64,000 nt of DNA from Falsiroseomonas sp050563525 (lineage in GTDB: Bacteria; Pseudomonadota; Alphaproteobacteria; Acetobacterales; Acetobacteraceae). The DNA lies in the NCBI RefSeq assembly GCF_050563525.1, contig NZ_JBNXUN010000008.1, forward strand, positions 1-64,000, given 5' to 3'. Positions 34,355 to 44,229 of the stretch are shown one piece after another. Made by a program: the position numbers and the translations under genes. The stretch's first letter is position 1; every line of letters starts with the position of its first letter. The notes beneath the pieces are model-generated. The model saw only the letters and a list, made by a program, of their open reading frames with translations. It had not been told where the DNA came from and searched no databases.

Positions 34355-35161
34355 TCAGCCGCCCTTGCCGCCGATCGCGCGCCGCAGCCCGATGGCGCGT
34401 TCCAGCACCACCACCAACGCCAGGGTGAACAGCACCATCATCACGGACACCGCCGCCACCAGCGGGTCCGTCCGCGCCTCCACATAGTGGAACAGCGCCA
34501 CCGGCAGGGTGGTGAGTTGCGGGCCGACGATGAACAGCGTGATCACCACCTCGTCGAAGGACACCAGGAAGACGATGGCCGCCGCCGCCACCAGCCCCGG
34601 CGTCATCAGCGGCAGCGTGATGCGGAAGAACACCGACAGCGGCGAGGCGCCGAGGCTGGCCGCCGCTTCCTCGACCGAGGCCGGCAACGTGCCGAGCGCC
34701 GTCATCAGCACACGCAGCGCATAGGGCACGGTGATCAGCAGATGCGCCAGGATCAGCCCGGGCCAGGACCCGATGAGCCCCTGGCCCACGAAGATGATGA
34801 GCAGGGCAAGGCCCAGCACGATGGTCGGCAGCAGCAGCGGCGCCGTCAGGAAGGCCATGATGGCATCGCGCCCCGCGAAACTGCCGCGGGACAGCGCGAC
34901 GGCAGCGGGCAGCGCGATGACCAGCGCGAGCACGGTGACGATGCCGGCCAGGATCAGGCTGTTGCGCAGCGCAAGGCCGAGGTTCGGCTGGTTCAGCATC
35001 GCCACATACCACTTCACCGACCAGCCGGAGGGCGGCCAGCCGATGAAGCTGTCGGCGGAAAAGGAGATCGGGAAGACCAGCAGGACCGGCCCCAGCAGGA
35101 ACAGGAACAGCGCTGCCACCAGCAGCCCGAACAGGTAGCGGCCGGGGCCGGAGGTGATCAT
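34355..35161 (-). CDS. ABC importer permease (PotC-like)
   Basis: 268 residues, about six transmembrane helices. The EAA loop is PASVEEAAASLGASPLSVFFRITLPL, typical of the spermidine/putrescine and Fe3+/phosphonate-type permeases. It forms the channel with the PotB-like partner. ATG at 35161 overlaps the partner's stop (ATGA). It is the last gene of the operon. Confidence 0.92.
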   Translation of the reverse strand: MITSGPGRYLFGLLVAALFLFLLGPVLLVFPISFSADSFIGWPPSGWSVKWYVAMLNQPNLGLALRNSLILAGIVTVLALVIALPAAVALSRGSFAGRDAIMAFLTAPLLLPTIVLGLALLIIFVGQGLIGSWPGLILAHLLITVPYALRVLMTALGTLPASVEEAAASLGASPLSVFFRITLPLMTPGLVAAAAIVFLVSFDEVVITLFIVGPQLTTLPVALFHYVEARTDPLVAAVSVMMVLFTLALVVVLERAIGLRRAIGGKGG

Positions 35162-36020
35162 GCAATGGCCCTCTCGGCGGCGCGTGCGATCCGCCCATAG
35201 ACCAGGATCGCCAGCCCGAAGACGACCAGCGTGATGACGGACAGCGCCGCCGCCAGCGGCCAGTTCAGCGTGACGATGGCCTGGTCGTAGATCTCGGTCG
35301 CCAGCAGCAGCACGCGCCCGCCACCCAGCAGCTTCGGCGTGATGAAGGAGGAAATGGTCAGCACGAAGGTCAGCAGGCAGCCCAGCAATATGCCCGGCAG
35401 GGTCAGCGGCAGCACGATGCGCCAGAACACCGTCAGCGGCGGTGCGCCGAGGCTGGCGGCGGCCTCCTCCAGCGTCTGGTTCAGCTTCCCGAAGCCGGCG
35501 AGCAGGCACAGGATCATGTAGGGCATCAGGATCTCGACCAGGCCGATCACCACGCCGGTCATGTTGAACACCAGCCGCCCCGGCTCCACGCCAACGGCGC
35601 GCAGGATGCTCGGCAGGAAGCCGCGGTCGCCGAGGATCACCAGCCAGCCATAGGTCCGCACCACGGCGGAAATCAGCAGCGGGGAGATGCAGGCCACCAC
35701 CAGCACGCTGCGCCAGCGCGGATCGGCGCGGTGCACGAAGAAGGCCAGCGGGTAGGCCGCGAGGAGGGCCAACAAGGTGATGGCCAGCGACATGCCGATG
35801 GAGCGCAGCAGGATCTCGCGGAAGAAGCTGTCGCCCGCCAGTTCCACCCAGGTCGCCAGGCTGAAGGTGGCGCCGATGCCACCGCCCGGCAGGCCCTCGC
35901 GGAAGGACAGGCTGCCGAGGTTGACCATCGGCCACAGGAAAACCAGCAGGTTCACCGCCACCGCCGGCAGCACCAGCAGTGGCAGCAGCCCGAACCCGCC
36001 CATCCGTGTGCCGCCGTTGC

Positions 36021-36024
<4 letters not shown>
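35158..36024 (-). CDS. ABC importer permease (PotB-like)
   Basis: 288 residues with about six membrane helices and an EAA loop LNQTLEEAAASLGAPPLTVFWRIVLPL. The N terminus is short and Gly-rich before the first helix (LLPLLVLPAVAVNLLVFLWPMVNLG). A long periplasmic loop (FREGLPGGGIGATFSLATW) follows helix 1, as in PotB. It overlaps the ATPase gene by 4 bp and the PotC-like gene by 4 bp, so the three are tightly coupled. Confidence 0.92.
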
Positions 36025-37085
<1,061 letters not shown>

Positions 37086-37089
37086 CCGT

Positions 37090-38160
37090 TCAGGAACGCG
37101 TCAGGATTCGGCGGCGCCACTGCTCGTTCAACTGGTTGCGGAACTTCGCCACCTCCAGCCAATCGACGGCCAGCATCTTCTCCATCCGCGCCGGGGACGC
37201 GGCGGTGGCGGCCAGTGCCTCGGCGGAAACTTGAGCCTTGGTGTTGACCGGCGCGTAGAACATGCGCTCCGCGAAAGCCTTCTGCGCTTCGGCCGACAGG
37301 GCATAGGCGATGAAGGCCTTGGCCGCCTCCGTCTGGCGGGAGCCTTTCACCAGCCCCAGCGTGTTGATCTGGAACAGCGAGCCTTCCTCCGGCAGCGCCG
37401 CCGCCAGCTTGCCGCCGGACTGGCGCGAATACAGCTGCCCGCGCGCGTTCCAGCCCACGGCGAGTTGCGCCGTGCCGTTGGTGACGAAGGTATAGGCATC
37501 CGGCCGCGGGTCCCAGGACAGGACATGCGGCGCGAGGTCCGCCAGCGCCTGCACGCCGCGGGCGTAGTCCTTGTAGTCGGTGCCGCCGAACAGCCGGTTG
37601 GCGACCAGCGTCATGCCAATGCCGACGATGTCGGGCGCCGCCGCCATGGCGATCTTGCCGCGATAGGCCGGCTCCCACAGCACGCGCCAGGAGGTCGGTG
37701 CGGGGCGCACGGCCTCTGGCGAATACAGCAGCGACAGGCTGTCGAAGGTCACGCCGACGGCGGCCACGCCTTCCGCGAATGCGCCGGGGGCGAGGTCGGC
37801 CAGGACCGGGAATTCGGCGCGGGTGATCGGGTCCAGCAGGCCCTCATCGGTCGCGGCCTTGCCGATGGTGATGTCGAACATCGCGACATCCAGCTGCGGC
37901 GCCGCCTTCTGCGCGCGCATCGTGCCCAGGGTCTGGGCCGAATTCGGCATGGCGAAGTAGGTGACCTTGATGTTCGGGTTGGCGCGCCGGAACGGCTCCA
38001 CCACCACCGCCTCGTAGTTCTCCTGGAAGATGCCGCTATAGGCGGCCAGGGTGATGGTCCGTTCCTGGCCGAAGGCCGGGCGGATGAACGGCGCCGCCAG
38101 CACGCTCCCAAGGCCTGCCCCGAGCGTCGCCTGGCCCAGCGTCCTGCGCGAAATGGTCAT
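37090..38160 (-). CDS. ABC importer substrate-binding protein (PotD-like)
   Basis: 356 residues. A twin-arginine-like signal (MTISRRTLGQATLGAGLGSVLAAPFIRPAFGQ) precedes a type II periplasmic-binding fold: TITLAAYSGIFQENYEAVVVEPF, YKGKIA-like AYRGKIAMAAAPD, and a late ALSAEAQKAFAERMFYAPVN. Closest in character to the PotD/extracellular-solute-binding group that takes polyamines, amines or small organic acids; the ligand is open. The start at 38160 has AAGGAG about 9 bp upstream. First gene of the SBP-ATPase-permease-permease operon. Confidence 0.9.
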   Translation of the reverse strand: MTISRRTLGQATLGAGLGSVLAAPFIRPAFGQERTITLAAYSGIFQENYEAVVVEPFRRANPNIKVTYFAMPNSAQTLGTMRAQKAAPQLDVAMFDITIGKAATDEGLLDPITRAEFPVLADLAPGAFAEGVAAVGVTFDSLSLLYSPEAVRPAPTSWRVLWEPAYRGKIAMAAAPDIVGIGMTLVANRLFGGTDYKDYARGVQALADLAPHVLSWDPRPDAYTFVTNGTAQLAVGWNARGQLYSRQSGGKLAAALPEEGSLFQINTLGLVKGSRQTEAAKAFIAYALSAEAQKAFAERMFYAPVNTKAQVSAEALAATAASPARMEKMLAVDWLEVAKFRNQLNEQWRRRILTRS

Positions 38161-38350
38161 GCCGGTCTCTCCTTCGCCACACCGATAAGCCTGCCCCGCC
38201 CGCATCGTCACGACGCACCGGCCGCCAGGCGGGGCGGCGGCGCGCGAGGATGCCGGTTGCGGCCAGCCTCGGCCAGCAGCAAGCCCGGTTCAAACAGAAA
38301 ATCACTGTCGCGGCGGACAAGTTTTGCTTGTCGGCACCCGGACATGCCAA

Positions 38351-38378
38351 GGGCGGCGACCGTTCCCGATCGCCGCCC
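38351..38378 (-). terminator. Hairpin downstream of the cold-shock gene
   Basis: GGGCGGCGA (38351-38359) pairs perfectly with TCGCCGCCC (38370-38378) over a 10-nt loop, 22 bp beyond the cold-shock gene stop. The following sequence on the minus strand is CTTGGCATG, not a U-tract, so it is terminator-like only. The rest of the 240-bp gap 38161-38400 holds a short A/T-richer patch near 38300-38335 and no gene. Confidence 0.55.
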
Positions 38379-38400
38379 CGGACTGATGCGAATGCGAAGG

Positions 38401-39093
38401 TCAGGCCGCGGTGACGGAGGCCGCTTCCGGACCCTTCTTGCCCTGCACCACGCGCAGCGTGACGGACTGGCCCTCGGTCAGCGGCCGCAAGCCGCTGCGC
38501 TCCAGCGCCGTGGCGTGGACGAACACATCCTTGCCGCCGTCGGAAGGCGTGACGAAGCCGAAGCCCTTCTCGGCGCTGTACCACTTCACGGTGCCCTGCA
38601 CCTCCTCGCCAGCGCCGGGCGGCGGCGGGGCGCGGAAGGGGGCGCCGCCACCCGGGCGCGGACCCGCGCCCATGCCACCACCCATGCCGCCACGCGGAGG
38701 GGAGGCCGGAATCTCGCCGACGGGCCCGACCTCGAGCACCTCGGTCACCTGCGGGCCACGCTCGCCCTGGCCGGTGCGGACGCGCAGCTTGGTGCCGGGC
38801 GCCACGCTGTCCGCGCCGGCGCGCTGCAGCACGCTGACATGCAGGAAGGCGTCGCCGCCGCCACCCTCGACCGCGACGAAGCCGAAGCCGCGCTCCGGGT
38901 CGAAGCGCTTGACCACCGCGCCGACATCCGGGCCGGAGGCGACAGGGGAAGAACTCGGCCGCCGCGGAGCCGCGGAGGGCGAGAAGCTCGGCAGAGAGGG
39001 CGCTGCCCAGCCGCCCTCCTGCGGCATGTCGTCGTCGAACCCCCGCTTGCTGCGGGCTTTGCGGTCTCGCCGCCAGTCGTGCGTGTTGGTCAT
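38401..39093 (-). CDS. Two-domain cold-shock protein
   Basis: 230 residues with two cold-shock OB folds. CSD1 is about residues 56-122 with the RNP1-like ERGFGFVAVEG and DAFLHVSVLQRAG; CSD2 is about residues 164-229 with VKWYSAEKGFGFVTPS and DVFVHATALERSG. They are joined by a Gly/Pro-rich linker (PPRGGMGGGMGAGPRPGGG) and preceded by a basic N terminus. CSD proteins bind single-stranded RNA/DNA and melt mRNA structure. Double-CSD forms are typical of alphaproteobacteria such as Caulobacter. A good sigma-70 promoter lies about 95 bp upstream, so the mRNA has a leader of roughly 85-90 nt, as is common for cold-shock genes. Confidence 0.93.
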   Translation of the reverse strand: MTNTHDWRRDRKARSKRGFDDDMPQEGGWAAPSLPSFSPSAAPRRPSSSPVASGPDVGAVVKRFDPERGFGFVAVEGGGGDAFLHVSVLQRAGADSVAPGTKLRVRTGQGERGPQVTEVLEVGPVGEIPASPPRGGMGGGMGAGPRPGGGAPFRAPPPPGAGEEVQGTVKWYSAEKGFGFVTPSDGGKDVFVHATALERSGLRPLTEGQSVTLRVVQGKKGPEAASVTAA

Positions 39094-39187
39094 CTCTGGA
39101 CTCGCCTGTTCGGCCGCGGACGCAACCGCCCTGCCGTCTCGTGGATTCGAGCCCGGGAAGGTGGCGCGGCCCGCGGGCCTGGGGGGC

Positions 39188-39215
39188 AGTATAGGTGACC
39201 ATGGCCGCGCTTCAA
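39188..39215 (-). promoter_or_regulatory. Sigma-70-type promoter of the cold-shock gene
   Basis: On the minus strand TTGAAG (39215-39210), a 16-bp spacer and TATACT (39193-39188) make a -35/-10 pair 95-122 bp from the cold-shock ATG. The predicted start near 39181 leaves a leader of roughly 88 nt in which cold-responsive structure could form. It is the best canonical promoter I can see in the window. Confidence 0.6.
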
Positions 39216-39292
39216 CGTGTGAAGCGTGACGAAGCGCGGAAAGCTGCGGATTTCCGGGTCACGCCCCCGCCAGACGGGTGAAACCGGCCGGA

Positions 39293-40297
39293 TCAGCCGT
39301 CCACATACCCCACCAGCCGCGCATGCAGCGCCGCCGGGATGCCGATGCCGTCCGCCGCGGTGCGGGCCCGGGCGGCCGCGCGGCGGCTGCCGGGCAGGCG
39401 GGCGCCAGGCTGGCCGGTGATGGCCGCCACCAGCCGGTCCAGCCTTGCGCCAGCCTCGGGGCCGGCCAGCGGGCCCGGGTCGAGCGCCAGGAAGCACTGC
39501 CCGGTGCGCGGAGAGCCGCCCTTGTTGTCGGCGAAGGAGGACGCCTCCAGCGACAGGCTGGCCCCTGTGAGCCAGGCGGCCATGAGTTCCACGATCAGTG
39601 CCTGGCCAGCGCCCTTGTAGCCGCCGGAGGGCAGCATGCTGCCGGCGAGGCCGGCGGCGGGGTCGGTGGTGGGCTGGCCGTCCTGGTCCAGCGCCCAGCC
39701 GAGCGGGATGGCCTCGCCTCGCTGCTGGTGGACGATGAGCTCGGACTTGGCGACGACGCTGGCGGATTGATCCAGCACCAGCGGCGGGCCCTCGGCACGG
39801 GGCACGGCGAAGGCGATGGGGTTGGTGCCGAAGACCGGGATGCGCCCGCCGGCCGGGGCCATGGAGGCCGGGGCGTTGACGAAGCCCAGCGCCAGCAGCC
39901 CGGCCTCCGCGATGCGCTCCACATGGTGGCCGACGACGCCGCAATTGTAGGAACTGGTGACGGCCAGCGCCGCGATGCCCTGGCTGCGGGCGGCGGCGAC
40001 CAGCGCGGGCAGGCCGAGTTCGATGGCGGGGTGCGCGAAGCCGTCCCGCGCATCGACGCGGACCAGGCCGGGGCGCGGCTGGTCCAGCACCGGCGTGGCG
40101 GCGCCATCGATCTTGCCGCAGCGCGCATGCTCGCAATAGGTCGGCAGCCGGGCCAAGCCGTGGCTGTGGATGCCATCCGCCTCGGCCGCCACCACGGACG
40201 CCACCAGCGGGCCGAGGTTGGCCACTGAGACACCGCTGGCGGCCAGGGCCCGGCGGGTGAGGTCGGCGACCTCATCCAGCGTCATCGCAACCTTCAT
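39293..40297 (-). CDS. Ldh2-family oxidoreductase, second copy
   Basis: 334 residues. Family blocks: ADGIHSHGLARLPTYCEHA (catalytic His region), SSYNCGVVGHHVERIAEAG, FGTNPIAFAVPRAEGPPLVLDQSAS and PSGGYKGAGQALIVELMAAWL. The shape resembles malate/lactate dehydrogenase-like and ureidoglycolate or delta1-piperideine-2-carboxylate reductase-like members. It is coupled by an ATGA overlap to hyuB, so it probably acts on an acid released by the HyuA/HyuB enzyme. The start at 40297 is set by the overlap; an internal ATG at 40285 is possible. Confidence 0.87.
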   Translation of the reverse strand: MKVAMTLDEVADLTRRALAASGVSVANLGPLVASVVAAEADGIHSHGLARLPTYCEHARCGKIDGAATPVLDQPRPGLVRVDARDGFAHPAIELGLPALVAAARSQGIAALAVTSSYNCGVVGHHVERIAEAGLLALGFVNAPASMAPAGGRIPVFGTNPIAFAVPRAEGPPLVLDQSASVVAKSELIVHQQRGEAIPLGWALDQDGQPTTDPAAGLAGSMLPSGGYKGAGQALIVELMAAWLTGASLSLEASSFADNKGGSPRTGQCFLALDPGPLAGPEAGARLDRLVAAITGQPGARLPGSRRAAARARTAADGIGIPAALHARLVGYVDG

Positions 40298-41976
40298 GCC
40301 GGATTCTCCTGCGCGAAACCGTAGTCGCGGGCGGCCCCCGCCGGCGTCACCAGCCCCAGCGCCAGGTCGGCGTCGATCGCGGACGGATCGCGCGCCGCCG
40401 GATCGCCATGGCCGCCGCCGCCGCTGGTCTCGATGGTGACGACATCGCCGCGGCGCAGTGGTACGCCGGAGACCTTGGAGCGCAGGTTTTCCGTCGTTCC
40501 ATCGGCGCGGGTCAGCGTGGTGCGACTGAGTGAGCCAGGCCTGCCGCCTGCCAGCCCGTAGGGCGGGATCCGAAAACGTTCGAAGCTGGTGCCGAAGCTG
40601 CCATGTTCCGCATCCAGCCGCCATTCACGCACCAGGCCAAGGCCGCCGCGATGCGCGCCCGGCCCGCCGGAATCCGGCAGCAGGCCGTAGCGCAGGAAGG
40701 TCACGGGGTAGCGCGCCTCCACCATCTCGATCGGGGCGTTAGTGTTGTTGTGCAGGCCGCAGGACAGCGCGCTGGCGCCGTCGCCGCCGGCATGGCCGCC
40801 CCAGCCGCCGACCTCGATGTCGAAATACACCTGCCGGCGGCCGTCCGTGCGCGTGGTGGACAGGGCATAGACGTAGGAGATGGCATAGTAGGCGGCCGGG
40901 ATGCGCGCCGGCATCACCTGCGCCAGGGCGCCGAAGACGGCGGTGGCGATGCGGTGGTTCACCACCATCCGGCTGGCGACCGGTGCCGGGAATTGCGCAT
41001 CCACCACGCTGCCCTCCGGCAGCACCAGCGTGACGGCGCGGTAGCAGCCGGAATTGGCCGGGATGTCGCCACCGAGTGCCGCGAGCAGCGCGAAATACGC
41101 CGCCGATGCGGTCATCGCGCGGGTGTTGTTCACCGGACCCGGGACCTGCGCGCTGGACCCTTCAAAATCCAGCGTGATGCCGTCGCCCTGCTTGCGCACG
41201 GTGACGCACAGGCGGATCGGGCTTTCCGACTGCCCGTCATCGTCGACGAATTCGGTGAAGGTGCTTTCGCCATCCGGCAGGGCAAGCAATGCCGCGCGCA
41301 CCATGCGCTCCGACCCATCCTGGATCTGCGCCATCGCGGCCGCGAGCGGAGCGCTGCCGTACTTCCGGGCGATGCGGGCCACGGCCCGTTCACCGATGCC
41401 GAGTGCGGCGATCTGCGCCTTCAGGTCGCCGCGTGTCTCGTCCGGCTGGCGGACATTGTGCAGCAGCATCTCGAACACGCCGGTGTTCAGCTCGCCACGT
41501 CGCGCCAGGTACAGCGGCGGGATGCGGATGCCTTCCTGGAACACCTCCGTCGCGGTGGCGAGGTAGCTGCCCGCGGTGCCGCCGCCGATATCGACATGGT
41601 GGCAGAGCGTGCCGACGATGCCGATGCGCTGCCCATCCAGGAACACGGCACGAAACGTCTGGATGTCGTGCAGGTGCTGGCCGCCGCTATAGGGGTCGTT
41701 GGTGACGACGACGTCGCCATCCCCCCACTGCTCCAGCGGAATCGCGTGGTCCAGGATGTGGCGCAGGCAGTCCGACATGGAATTCAGGTGGACCGGGATG
41801 CGCGCGGATTGCGCGACGTTGTGGCCGCCCGCGTCGAAGACGGCGGTGGAATAGTCCAGGATCTCCCGCACCACCGTCGATCGTGCGGTGCGCCAGATGG
41901 TCAGGCTCATCTCCTCCGCCGCCGTCACCAGCGCGTTGCGGATGACCTCGACGCGGACCGGATCGATCTGGGTCAT
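40294..41976 (-). CDS. hyuB: Hydantoinase B/oxoprolinase subunit
   Basis: 560 residues, normal for HyuB. Typical segments are the N terminus DPVRVEVIRNALVTAAEEMSLTIWRTARSTVVREILDYSTAVFDAGG, VVTNDPYSGGQHLHDIQTFRAVF, HHVDIGGGTAGSY (metal-ligand-like His/Asp) and GLLPDSGGPGAHRGGLGLVREW. With HyuA it forms an ATP-dependent cyclic-amide hydrolase (hydantoin, 5-oxoproline or acetone-carboxylase-like chemistry); substrate unknown. ATGA overlaps join it to hyuA upstream and Ldh2 downstream. Confidence 0.92.
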   Translation of the reverse strand: MTQIDPVRVEVIRNALVTAAEEMSLTIWRTARSTVVREILDYSTAVFDAGGHNVAQSARIPVHLNSMSDCLRHILDHAIPLEQWGDGDVVVTNDPYSGGQHLHDIQTFRAVFLDGQRIGIVGTLCHHVDIGGGTAGSYLATATEVFQEGIRIPPLYLARRGELNTGVFEMLLHNVRQPDETRGDLKAQIAALGIGERAVARIARKYGSAPLAAAMAQIQDGSERMVRAALLALPDGESTFTEFVDDDGQSESPIRLCVTVRKQGDGITLDFEGSSAQVPGPVNNTRAMTASAAYFALLAALGGDIPANSGCYRAVTLVLPEGSVVDAQFPAPVASRMVVNHRIATAVFGALAQVMPARIPAAYYAISYVYALSTTRTDGRRQVYFDIEVGGWGGHAGGDGASALSCGLHNNTNAPIEMVEARYPVTFLRYGLLPDSGGPGAHRGGLGLVREWRLDAEHGSFGTSFERFRIPPYGLAGGRPGSLSRTTLTRADGTTENLRSKVSGVPLRRGDVVTIETSGGGGHGDPAARDPSAIDADLALGLVTPAGAARDYGFAQENPA

Positions 41977-44051
41977 GCGCTGCGCTCCGCCATCAGGGCG
42001 CCGGAGGGATCGGTGGAGACCTTCCAGCCGGGCGGTATCCAGGTGGAGGTGTAGGCTTCCTCGATCACCGCCGGGCCGTGCAACGCCGCGCCGACCGCGC
42101 CGCGGCCGCAGATCGCGGCCGGCACCCAGGCGCCCTCCACCAGAACCAGGCGCTGCGTTCGCGCCGTGCCGGCCTGCGCCTCCACCGCATCGCGCTCCGG
42201 CTTCGGCAGCCGGCCGCGCGCGGTCAGGCGGAGCGCCACGATTTGCACGGGCACGCCGCGATCGTCATGCGCGAAGCGTTGGCGGTGCAGGGCGTGGAAG
42301 CCCTCGGCGATGGAGCCCAGTCCTGCGTCGGAGAATTCGGCCTGCGCCAGCGGTACCGCGAGTTCGAAGGCCTGGCCGGCGTAGCGGCAATCGGCGGACC
42401 ATTCCAGCGCGCGCTGCGCCTCCGCCACGCCATCCTCCGCCAGCAGCGCCGCGGCGTCCTGGCGCAGCCGCGCGGCGGCCTGGGCCAGCGCCGGGCCGGC
42501 CGCCGTCAGCGGCAGGATCTGCGTCGCCGCAAGGTCGTGCGCGATGTCGGACCACAGGATGCCCCAGGCCGACAGCGTGCTGGCATGCGGCGGAAACACC
42601 ACGCGAGAAATGCCGAGTTCCTCGGCCACCTCGCAGGCATGCACGCCGCCGGCACCACCGAAGGACAACAGGCAGAAATCCTCGGGGTCGAGGCCCTTCT
42701 CGAACAAGCTCAGCCGGATGGCGCCGGCGAGGGAGGCGTTGGTGATGGCGATGACGCCCGCGGCCGTCGCATCGGCCTCCAGCCCAATCCGGCCCGCGAT
42801 GTCCTGCGCCGCGCGCGCGGCGGCCTCGCGGTCCAGCCGCATGGCGCCGCCGAGGAAGGTCTCGCCATCCAGCCGCCCCAGCAGCAGGTTCGCATCCGTC
42901 ACCGTCAGGCCGGTGCCGCCGCGGCCGTAGCAGGCCGGGCCGGGGTCGGCGCCGGCGCTGTGCGGGCCGATGCGCAGCCGCCCGCCCGGGTCGACCCAGG
43001 CGATGGACCCGCCGCCGGCGCCGATGGTGCGCATCTCCACCATCGGCAGCCGCACCGGCAGCCCGTCGATCTCGCCCTCCGTCACCATGGCCACCTGGCC
43101 GCCATGCACGACGGAGACGTCGAAGGAGGTGCCGCCCATGTCGATGGCGACCAGGTTGGGCAGGCCGAGCGAGCCGGCCAGCCGCCGCGCCGCGGCAGCG
43201 CCGCCGCTCGGGCCGGAGAGCAGCAGCCGCGCGGGCTCGCGCCCGGCCTTCGCCGTGCCGCTGACGCCGCCATTCGACTGCACCAGGTAGATGCGCGCGC
43301 CGAACTCGGCCTGCGCCAGGCGGCGCTCCAGCTTCGCCATGTAGCCGGCGACGATCGGCACCAGCAGCGCGTTCAGCACCGTGGTGGACAGGCGCTCATA
43401 CTCGCGCAGTTCCGGGCTGATCTCGCTGGACAAGGACACCGCGACGCCGGGCAGCGCCTCCGCCAGCATTTCGCCGATGCGGCGTTCATGCGCGGGGTTG
43501 GCGTAGGCATGCAGCAGGCAGACCGCCACGGCCTGCACGCCGGCCTCCCGCAGGCGATGCGCGGCGGCGAGCACGCTCGCTTCCTCCAGCGGCGTCGCGA
43601 CGCTGCCATCGGCGCGCAGCCGTTGCACCACGCCGAGGCACAGATTGCGCGGCACCAGCGGCGGCGGCGGGGTGGCGGTCAGGGCGTAGATGTCGCGGCG
43701 GCCGTGGCGGCCGATCTGCAGCAGGTCCTCGAACCCCGCCGTGGTCAGCACGGCGCCACGCGGCAGCTTGCGTTCCAGCACGGCGTTGGTGGCGATGGTG
43801 GTGCCGTGCAGCACCTGGCGCACATCGGCCAGCGAGAAGCCGAAGCGCGCGGCGGCCTGGCGCAGGCCGTCCAGCAATCCGATGGAGGGATCGGCCGGCG
43901 TGCTCGGCGCCTTGTGCTGGTGCACGGCGCCGGTCGCGGGATCGAAGATCTCGAAATCGGTGAAGGTGCCGCCGATATCCACCGCCACGCGGATGTCGCG
44001 CCCGCCTGTCGGCGTCCCAGCCGTCGAATGCCCGCTGCCTGCCTGCTGCAT
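41973..44051 (-). CDS. hyuA: Hydantoinase A/oxoprolinase subunit
   Basis: 692 residues. ASKHA ATPase fold: VAVDIGGTFTDFEIFD near the N terminus, HGTTIATNAVLERKLPRGAVLTTAGF, the second phosphate motif VAIDMGGTSFDVSVV, then IGAGGGSIAWVDPGGRLRIGPHSAGADPGPACYGRGG. HyuA binds ATP and activates the amide for HyuB. The start at 44051 is preferred, with an AGGGA-type ribosome site; a GTG/ATG further upstream would add 18 residues. First gene of hyuA-hyuB-ldh2, divergent from a Bug receptor gene with 178 bp between starts, in which I see no clear promoter. Confidence 0.92.
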   Translation of the reverse strand: MQQAGSGHSTAGTPTGGRDIRVAVDIGGTFTDFEIFDPATGAVHQHKAPSTPADPSIGLLDGLRQAAARFGFSLADVRQVLHGTTIATNAVLERKLPRGAVLTTAGFEDLLQIGRHGRRDIYALTATPPPPLVPRNLCLGVVQRLRADGSVATPLEEASVLAAAHRLREAGVQAVAVCLLHAYANPAHERRIGEMLAEALPGVAVSLSSEISPELREYERLSTTVLNALLVPIVAGYMAKLERRLAQAEFGARIYLVQSNGGVSGTAKAGREPARLLLSGPSGGAAAARRLAGSLGLPNLVAIDMGGTSFDVSVVHGGQVAMVTEGEIDGLPVRLPMVEMRTIGAGGGSIAWVDPGGRLRIGPHSAGADPGPACYGRGGTGLTVTDANLLLGRLDGETFLGGAMRLDREAAARAAQDIAGRIGLEADATAAGVIAITNASLAGAIRLSLFEKGLDPEDFCLLSFGGAGGVHACEVAEELGISRVVFPPHASTLSAWGILWSDIAHDLAATQILPLTAAGPALAQAAARLRQDAAALLAEDGVAEAQRALEWSADCRYAGQAFELAVPLAQAEFSDAGLGSIAEGFHALHRQRFAHDDRGVPVQIVALRLTARGRLPKPERDAVEAQAGTARTQRLVLVEGAWVPAAICGRGAVGAALHGPAVIEEAYTSTWIPPGWKVSTDPSGALMAERSA

Positions 44052-44229
44052 GCGTCCCTGCCCTTGCCAGGTCGCAGCTTCGCGGCCCGGGTCGGCCGGC
44101 GGCAAACGAGAAATTTGCGTGGCTGCCGATCAGCGAATCCTATCCGGCCGCACCGTGGCTTGCGCGGCCCGCGGCCTGCCGATAAGCGAAATCATCGGCC
44201 GTCAGAGCCGCTCCGGGGGAACGCCAACC

